A DNA stretch of 64,000 bases from contig JALGAS010000006.1 in NCBI GenBank assembly GCA_023078685.1, positions 372,001 to 436,000 on the forward strand, read 5' to 3'. Positions 56,545 to 64,000 of the stretch are shown here, piece after piece. Both the position numbers and the translations under genes were made by a program. Below the pieces are notes generated by a model. That model ran no database searches, was not told the DNA's origin, and saw only the letters and a program-made list of their open reading frames with translations. This DNA is from Neopestalotiopsis rosae. Taxonomy: Eukaryota > Ascomycota > Sordariomycetes > Amphisphaeriales > Sporocadaceae. Positions within the stretch are counted from its first letter, which is position 1, and each line of letters opens with the position of its first letter.

Positions 56545-58370
56545 TCATGTCTTCATTTTACCCTTTCTTCTCCTCTCTACCACCCAGGCGAACGCCAACA
56601 AGGCCGCCGCCACCAAGATTGCCGTTCCGGCAAACGCGATGCCGTGCCACCAATTCTGATCCTGACCTATAATCGCTTCGGTAATTGGTGTTCCTATCAG
56701 GGCAGCAAAGGCCAGAGGGAGGCATGCGATGCCGAGGCGGAGACCCGCAGACGTGACATATGGGTCCAAAGCGCATACTGTTGGAAAGTACAGGGAAACG
56801 ACTACCGCGAGAAGAGAGATCAAGAAGTCAGCTTTGCCTGCTTGTTCCATAATAAATATAGAGAACAGATAAATATACTTACTCGATCCTGCAAAGAACC
56901 CGTACAGCACACTAAAAACGATGATACCTCCAGAATTCGTAGCTGCACCGAGTGAAAGTACTAGTACACCAGCTATAGTAGTACATGGCACGTAAAACTG
57001 TACACGGGAATGCCGATACTCAGTACATTTGGTTGGCTCTGAGATGTTGATCGGGCTGCTTACCTCTAAGACTCCATAGTGATCGGCCAGCCAATTGGGT
57101 ATCGTTCTACCTAGTACACCCGAGAGGTTCATAATGGACAAGAGCCAATCTGCAAGACCAGGAGCAATGCCATGCTCTAGAGCGAATGACTGAATAACGA
57201 ACCTTTCGTATGCATGTTTGATCAGCATCACAGTTGAATCGTTGAAAGCATGTCTCTCTTAAAGATTATACTTACATCGGGAAGTAAAGACCCAGGCAGA
57301 CAATGAAGCCGCTGCCGATGATGGCCAGGTATGCGGGATCGCGAAGAAGCTCAGGAATACCGCGCGGTTTATCTTCCTCTGGCTGTTCTGGAGTGGCGAC
57401 CCCAGGACTTGCCTCCTGCGAACTACTTGGCTTCTCGTTGGACGACGCAGACGAGGGCTTGGGCTCACATATGAGCAGGTTGCCTAGCACGAGGCAGCCG
57501 AGAACAATGAACGCACTGACGCGAACGGTCCAGGCGAAACCGAGGCTGGTGTGGAACAGCTTATTGACCAACACGGAAAAGGCGAAACCGCCAAGCGATG
57601 TGCCCGTAGTGAGAATGCCCATGGCCAGCGAGCGTCGTTTGGTGAAATGCTTTGCCACGACGCCAAACAGAGGGAGAAAGGCAAATCCGAGACCCAGGCC
57701 CATCCCAACTCTATAAAACGTGAATAGACCAAGAAATCAGTTTTCAGCTCTATTACAACCAAACAAGAATCAATAAAGGCTTTCTCACCCTTGCGATAGA
57801 ATTATTGGCGCATACTGGCCTTCTTTGCAAAGACTGAGCATGAAGAAGGTGAATATAAAGAGACTAGACCCGCCAACCATGGCTGCGCGCCAATGGCCGC
57901 CATCAAGAAGCACGCCGCCAAATACACCAAGACTAATAATTGAGGCAGTCGAGCATCGTCAGTGATCCAAGCGCTAGACAAAGCCAGGTATATATACATT
58001 GCTTCCTGGTATAGAACACTTACAAAAACTCTAGGAAGAGCTGCATACTCCCTATCCAAGCAATAGCCGATTCGGAATATGTCTATCATCAAGTTAGAAG
58101 CTCCATACGTCCGATATAGCTGAGAATAAGACCACCCACCTTGAGCCACTCTTCTTGGTAGAAAGACTGATAGCTCCCAAAAGCTGTAATAGTACCGATC
58201 ATGGCAAACTGGAACAGCCAGCAACCAGTGACGGTAGCCCAGCCTCTGAGACCGCCATCAATGTCGTGGAATAGTCCATTGAACCCAGCAGGGATTTCAG
58301 CCGGATGTTGCTCCGTCAATTCTTTGCGTTCCAGGACGCTCGGTCCACTATCGCACGCCTTCGACGACAT
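56545..58370 (-). CDS. MFS transporter, monocarboxylate type, seven exons
   Basis: Seven exons, 58370-58140, 58082-58024, 57932-57789, 57710-57276, 57202-57064, 56997-56883 and 56801-56545, join in frame to 459 residues; every intron has GT-AG ends and the total is divisible by three. Twelve helices are visible. Marks of the MCT/MFS family are DIDGGLRGWATV entering helix 1, SESAIAWIGSMQLF, FTKRRSLAMGI in the helix 4-5 loop, LICEPKPSSAS-type central loop, and LPLAFAALIGTPI near the end. It likely exports or imports a small acid or amphipathic metabolite. It lies next to the NRPS-like reductase in the same orientation, 567 bp away, which is the usual arrangement of a product transporter in a small cluster. 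It is more exon-rich than the MFS gene at 43.9 kb and not closely similar to it. Confidence 0.87.
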
Positions 58371-58936
58371 GCTCGACGGTGTTTAGAAGCGCTGGTGAGG
58401 TGTATCTGCACTCACTTGAGAAGGTAAAACAACTGAAGTCATCAAATTTGCCTTGCGTGTCAGCAGCAAGACGAGAGGCCACGGCCGGCAAGTAAGTAAC
58501 AAGGGTGGTAGGTTGTACGCTTAGAAATCCTCATGTTCCCAAAAGTGCTTTGCATGGGTTTCCGATGCCAAGTTGCGGCTCAGCATCCAAGACCCGGCAA
58601 CAACCGCTGACCTGCATGTGTGATCGTAAGCAACCTACCGAATCAATGCTTGCATGCCGAATTGCATATGCTATGCTCCAGGATACGGCTTGACCCCTGT
58701 GGCCAGTGATAGACATTGGTATCGCTACGCGATTGGTTGCTCTACCTAGTTCCGGTGCAAGATATGTACCAAACCGTGAATTCGTGAGTCGTACTCGATT
58801 GGCTGATTGTGAATATATCTCGTATCTCGAGTGTATCGGTACCTGAAGAATGCATGCAAGCGATGCGCCCCCAATCCCGCCTCCACAGGGCAACATGATG
58901 TCTCGCGCGAACTCGAAATCCTTACGGTATGTGCAG
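58371..58936. other. Intergenic between NRPS-like gene and transporter
   Basis: A 566-bp space serving as promoter of the transporter and 3' flank of the NRPS-like gene. No extra frame or repeat is supported. Confidence 0.45.
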
Positions 58937-61900
58937 CTACGCCATCCAATCCTTGACCCATTTCCGCATCCAGTCTCCCTGAATGGGAGGCAAATCTCGA
59001 AGTGTCGAGCTCTCGCGAATTGATTTATCAACGGACATGGGCTCGGCGTCTAGTTCCCTGGCCCACAGGCCATCTCGATAGAAGGCTAACAACTTGATTG
59101 CAGGGTTTGATGCGGCCAATGCAACCATATCATCCACTCCACACTCGCTGCTCTCTTGTAGTTGCTTGAGCCAAATGGATGACGGCACAGCATCGAGCGG
59201 TTTCTGGAAATGATCTCTGGCCATTTCGTGTAATGTAGGCAGAAGCTCATTCCACATTATCGTACTCGGGTTCCGGAGGTTGAAGACCTCGGCGCCACTA
59301 TTTTTAGTTTTTGGAGGATGAATCCGCGAGGACAGGGATGAGACAACAAGGTCCACCATAACGTCCGCTAATGCATCCGCAGGTATCCAGTCCACTGTAG
59401 AGAACCGATGCCCAAGATCTTCAGGTATACAGCTAAGATGGAAGGAGCTGATGACGAGACTGGGGAACCACTCAGTGCGATTCCACGTCCCTGCGCCCAG
59501 CGGCCCCGCGACCTGGCCTACCCGTGCTATCCTCACCGGCATACCCAGATGTCGACAGGCAGCGTCGCAGAGTAGCTCAGATACGAGTTTGCTCCGAGCA
59601 TACCCGCTGTGGTGAGCCGCATCCAGTGACTTGATAATAGCTTCTGGGACCATTCTTGCATCTGATCGTAAACCTGCTACGGCTCCCACAGAAGATACGA
59701 AAAGGAAATGCATTGGCGTAGGTCCGGCTGCAGCCAGCGAGAACAGGTTAACCAAGCCAGCTATTTGCGGGCGAAATGAGGACAAGGCCAAATTGAAGTT
59801 CACGGGCCAAGCATTATGGACAATGTAGTGAGCGTTCTTGCACAAAGTTCCATAAGTCGACTCGTCTAGCCCCAATTTTGGATGTGCCAGCTCTGCTCGA
59901 ATAAAAGTGACACCATTGTCGAGTATTCCGTCTAGATCGAGCATGCGGAAGCGCTTCGTTTGACTCGCTCGACCCCCGTCCATGTCACGATTCAGACAAT
60001 AGATATGCCCAATGCCCTTACGTCCAAGAAGTGCACGCAAGATCATGGTGCCAAGTGTTCCGGTAGAACCAGTCAGAACAACGTTCAATAATGGCGGTTC
60101 CTCGGCAGGAATGTTGTTTGCCTTTGGCACGGGTATTTGTTGGATCAGTTGGGAATAAGTAGCCAACAAGGACTGCATGATCTCCAGGTCATTATTATTT
60201 GGGGTCTGTCTCATTGCGACGGCTATATTCGAGACAGTATGGCTCTGATAGACCGTAGACAGGCCAAGATCCGGTCGATGGAACGTTTTGCGCAAAGCTC
60301 GTGTTAGCTGAAGCGCTTGCAGTGAGTCTAACCCAAGCTCAAAGATGTCGGCCGAATCATCGAGACCTGGCCAGCCAGCAATAGTGCAAATAAGCTGTCG
60401 GATACGTTGAGCAATATCAATATCTTCGCCAGGACCTTGCATAACGGCGGATGACTTGTCATTATCTTGTAAAACGTCCTGTCTTTCGTACAAATCATCG
60501 ATTTCAACTTGATACTGTGCAAGACTTGCAGTCCTCTGTAGTGTGCCCTTACCAGCTCGAATCAGAGGTCGATCCGAGACTGTAGCAAAGACTAGCGACT
60601 TCTCAATCCGAGCGTGTGCTGGGGCATCACGATTGGCCTCCTCGATACTCGGCCAGATGCGCTCGATCAAAGCGGCCTCTTGGGCGGTATCCTGAATTGC
60701 ACTAATTGGTTCGATGAGCAGTGCAGCTTGGAAACGCTTTGTTCCAATGACGATCACGCCGCTGACCAAATCTGGGTTTCGTGCCGTAATATGATGTTCC
60801 ATCGACACTGGATTGGTTTTCTCCCCGTTGAGGAAAACAACAATGTCGTCCGCTCGGGCCTTCCACGACCATGCATCAGGAACCGCTGGGTGAGGCGCAA
60901 ACAGATCGCCGGTGCGGTATTCAGCAAGCTGACTCTTGCCTTGAATGGAGAATGTGGCCTGCGTAGACTCGAGGGAAGCTTGGCGTCGCATGACCAGTTC
61001 AAATATACCCTCGGCAACCTCTTCAAACACGGCACCCGCACACGGATGGAAGCGGACGTAACGCCAGTCCTTACGAGGATTCAAATCTGGGGCGATCAGT
61101 TGCTGGGGCATTCCGACCTCTGATGCACCCCACTGACAGCGTAGCGGAATCTCGGCTGCCACAATGTCGCCGACGTCTTGAGGTAGATCACCTCCAATGT
61201 AAACAATCAGCTCGAGGTTTTCGGCGCAGTAGCTCAGCAAGGCGGGATTCCTGGCCAGCTCTGCAACAACGGACGGCACCAAGAGAGCCACATCGGCAGG
61301 TGCGTGTCTGAGGGCCTCGACGAGACTCTCTGCGGAAACAATCCCCGTCGCGGCTGGGGCGATGACGGTGTTGCCAAACGGAATGGCGTACAGGAATGAC
61401 TGCCCGAGGCCAGCGCCCTATTTCAATTTAGCAACTGTACAACTTGATCGGAGAAGAGTGAAAGCCTACATGGAATGGCGGGACTGTCACCAAAACACGC
61501 TTACCAAGGTATAGGCTTTCGAGTGAGAGAATGCCGGTGGGAGCCGAACAAGAGGAAGAATCATGATGTCGAAGCGCCGTTTCCTGGGTCCAGATTAGTG
61601 GTTTTGGTATGCCCGTGGACCCGGATGTGTGTCTGGAACCCGCGTGTCAGAAAGCGATTCTCCGAAACAAGGCTTATGATATCCAAGTGGTTTATCATTC
61701 GACTCGACACGTACATGATCCAGAATGGGTCACGGCAGCCCTCCTCTAGAGTCTTGCTATACACGAATGGTGCAGACTTTCTTTGGTACAACTCATCAAT
61801 GGTTGGCACTTTCAATTGACGTGGCTCAATTGTGTTGATGATTGAGAGTGCAGGCTGCGGTGTTGGTTCCGGGGTGATGAGGGTTTTGCACTCAAGCGCG

Positions 61901-62336
61901 TCGAAAAGTGCTCGATGTGCCGCAGCACTGTTTCGAGGCGACGTTAGGAAAAGCTAGACCACAGCTGTTTGTGAGCTCGAAATGTCATCATTCAATGACC
62001 CTCTTTCTCAATGCATGAACTTACAGCGTATCCTGCTTTGATTGCCGCCAGTACCAGGGCAGGAATGCGGACATCGTTGGGTCCAACATATGCCAATGCC
62101 TCAGAGTCCTGGCCAGGTCCGAGATTTTTGACGAGCCACCAAGCCAAGCCGTCTACAATGTTTCTCAGCTCGGCGTACGTGACAGACCGGTACCCAGCTT
62201 CGTAGGAGGCAGGCGCTACTGGCCACATTCCGAAGATGGTGTTTGGGCTGGTGCTTGCCAACCTGTCAACCATGTGCGGTATGAGCGTACGTTGCTCGTT
62301 TTCGGCAGCATCACTCTTTAAAACAATGGCAGTCAT
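58937..62336 (-). CDS. NRPS-like carboxylic acid reductase (adenylation-carrier-reductase)
   Basis: Four exons, 62336-62025, 61953-61715, 61632-61470 and 61417-58937, join in frame to 1,064 residues. The adenylation domain (about 1-600) has A3 motif HTSGSTGIPKP, the QWGASEVG motif in place of A5, YRTGDLF (A7) and NGEKTNPVSME (A10 with catalytic Lys). A carrier domain follows with FELGLDSLQAL (phosphopantetheine Ser, near 610). The C-terminal reductase is of thioester-reductase type: Rossmann motif LTGSTGTLG near 705, HNAWPVNFN and catalytic YARSK. No condensation domain is present, so the enzyme should activate a free carboxylic acid, hold it as a thioester and release it by NADPH reduction to aldehyde or alcohol. 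All catalytic residues are intact. The specificity pocket cannot be read with confidence. Adjacent MFS transporter suggests a two-gene locus. Confidence 0.93.
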
Positions 62337-63724
62337 TATGTTGGTAGATTATGAAGAATCAATGTTATTTCCAAAACTTGATTGTGTATGTGCTGAGCGT
62401 TCGAGTACGATATAGCAAGGACTTTTGTAAGTAGTCAGCTAGGCTGCAGGGATCCCGTCAGGTCCTGCACGTCTTACTTTATATCATATTGCTTGCCAAG
62501 AACTTAAGGCTATTCAAGATAAGCCATCCACTACTTACAAGCCATGAATTACGGGTCATGTATTGCCTGTGAAGCAAACAATTTCTTGCATTGCCCACTG
62601 GTAAATTCACTGTGGTGCGCATCATCACCACTGAATCAATTCAACCTCAAAGGCCATTGGCGATAGCAGTTTGAGTAGCTACAGATGTCAACTCATTTCA
62701 CTAACAATCAAATGACATGAGAGGCTCGCACTACTTTCCTATTGACAAGCCTTGTCGGTTTTCACTTCATGGCAAGATCGGCTGACTTGGATACCTGGGT
62801 AGGTAAGGATCAAGGCGCTACGTACTGTGTACAGGAACTTCGTTATTGGCATTGCGAGATGCATTGATAAGGAGTCGCTAAGAGAAAAAAGGGAAGGGAA
62901 AATAAGAGGAGTTTGTCAAACATCTCTCATTTACCGAGGATGGTATGCAGTAGCATACGACGCAGACAAGGCTACGGTGTATGCACTCGCGCCGGGGATC
63001 TTGGGCTTGCTGCAGCCGGTGACTGTGTGTTGGTGGCGTAGCGGGTTAGTGACGCTACCGGGCGAACCCTGCTACATTAGGTAGTGACACAGCATAGCAC
63101 AGTTTATCACACGCACCACCAAATTTGCCCAGCGATCGCCTGGCGCCTGGTACGATAGCGGATGTATCCGCATACCCTTATCAATTGCGCTGTACGGAGT
63201 ACATAGTATGCACCGATGCTTGATTCAACTTGCCCTGCGTTACATGCATATTGTGGGATGCAGAGGGAAGCCCAAAAATAGCAGACATTTTCTTGCTACC
63301 CATGTAAATCGTACGTCTGCCCCAATCGTGTAGGATTTCCGGATCCTTTAGTGATTGGTGGTGATAAGATTACAAGCACCGCACTAGCCAGCTCCTACAG
63401 CACAAGGCTTTCTGTTTCTGAACATATCGTCGAAAATCCATGTCACTCCTCTGACCAGTGGCACTTTGCGTCGTCAGAGTTTTGCACACGACTGTTACCG
63501 AGGCCCGGCAACACGCGGGATTATGGTTGCTCTCGGGGTTTTGTTATCTTCCGCAACGCCAACACGTAGAAGCTTTTAGGCAACGAATCATTAATGGGTG
63601 TTCATTCCAGCTACGGAGGCTAAATGAATGCTTTTTTGGTAATCATACAAGTCTCACCACGTAAAGGCGATCTATACACCTCACATGATTATCTAGAGCC
63701 ACAGTACAGAGCACAGTATCTCAA
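62337..63724. other. Intergenic, upstream of the NRPS-like gene
   Basis: About 1.4 kb with no supported coding frame. The sequence is moderately AT-rich and contains no obvious repeat or RNA gene. Confidence 0.4.
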
Positions 63725-64000
63725 TCAGACATTTTTCCAAGACTGCTTGATATTGGTCGTGATTTTGATGTTGCTAGTAGCCGGGCGATCGCTTGCATGT
63801 TGTGCACTTGCAAACTTCGTCGCATCTTGGGGGTCTTCGTCATCCGCAATGTGCTCGAAGCCGTTGGTCGGTCGGCTTCCGAGGGCAATGCCTCCTCGTT
63901 CACTGTCATATGGCGCTCGCAAAACGTCGGAATGACGATAGTTTTTTGACCTGTCCCTGCTGCCAATCTTGAGTGAATGGATGTTGAATCTCTCAAACAG
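63725..64000 (-). CDS. Possible 3' end of a gene entering from the right edge
   Basis: From base 64000 leftward one frame stays open for about 91 codons to a stop at 63725-63727. It contains stretches such as FNIHSLKIGSRDRSKN and GSRPTNGFEHIADDEDP with a protein-like mix, but a second frame is open over the same bases and no family is recognised. It could be a true last exon or chance. Confidence 0.2.
   Translation of the reverse strand: MFERFNIHSLKIGSRDRSKNYRHSDVLRAPYDSERGGIALGSRPTNGFEHIADDEDPQDATKFASAQHASDRPATSNIKITTNIKQSWKNV

Overview
This is nuclear DNA of a filamentous ascomycete (Pezizomycotina). Genes carry short introns (about 45-120 bp) with GTRNGT donors and YAG acceptors. Spaces between genes are long, and the content includes a class II myosin of about 2,470 residues, a DBF2-type NDR kinase, DUF3176 and Zn2Cys6 proteins, and secondary-metabolism genes. 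A Sordariomycete, perhaps Hypocreales, fits best, but that is inference from gene content and not a measured placement.

Layout. 1-8.6 kb is ordinary: the 3' part of a large disordered protein, the mitochondrial GTPase MTG1 and a DUF3176 membrane protein. 8.8-24.3 kb is an eroded secondary-metabolite region. It holds an intact aristolochene-type sesquiterpene cyclase, a cytochrome P450 intact apart from one doubtful splice junction, an AflR-like Zn2Cys6 regulator and an intact SDR. Between these lie broken genes: the last helices of a TRI12-type MFS pump, a BAHD-like acyltransferase with an in-frame stop and a frameshift, the front half of an SDR, the heme end of a second P450 and the KR-ACP end of a reducing polyketide synthase. 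24.4-56.2 kb is mainly conserved housekeeping and signalling: an unknown basic protein, myosin II, a Red1/ZFC3H1-type zinc-finger protein, a GPCR-like receptor, a monocarboxylate-type MFS transporter, a WBP11-type splicing protein, DBF2, a GPI-anchored wall protein and phosphopantothenoylcysteine synthetase. 56.5-62.3 kb holds a second small metabolite locus: an MFS transporter beside an NRPS-like reductase (adenylation-carrier-reductase). The last 1.7 kb has no clear gene.

How the genes may work together. In the first metabolite region the cyclase would make a bicyclic C15 hydrocarbon, the P450 would oxidise it and the Zn2Cys6 protein would switch both on. TCG-N5-CGA sites, the dyad recognised by AflR-type regulators, lie 61 bp upstream of the cyclase start and 117 bp upstream of the P450 start. 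The decayed acyltransferase and pump suggest the locus once made and exported a more decorated product. At the right end, the NRPS-like enzyme would activate and reduce a carboxylic acid and the adjacent MFS protein may move the product. Exon models were built by hand from splice signals and reading-frame continuity; those for the cyclase, regulator, SDR, myosin, zinc-finger protein, both MFS transporters, NRPS-like enzyme, WBP11, DBF2, receptor and GPI protein all close in frame. No tRNA, rRNA, CRISPR array or intact transposon was recognised, although tRNAs were not searched exhaustively.
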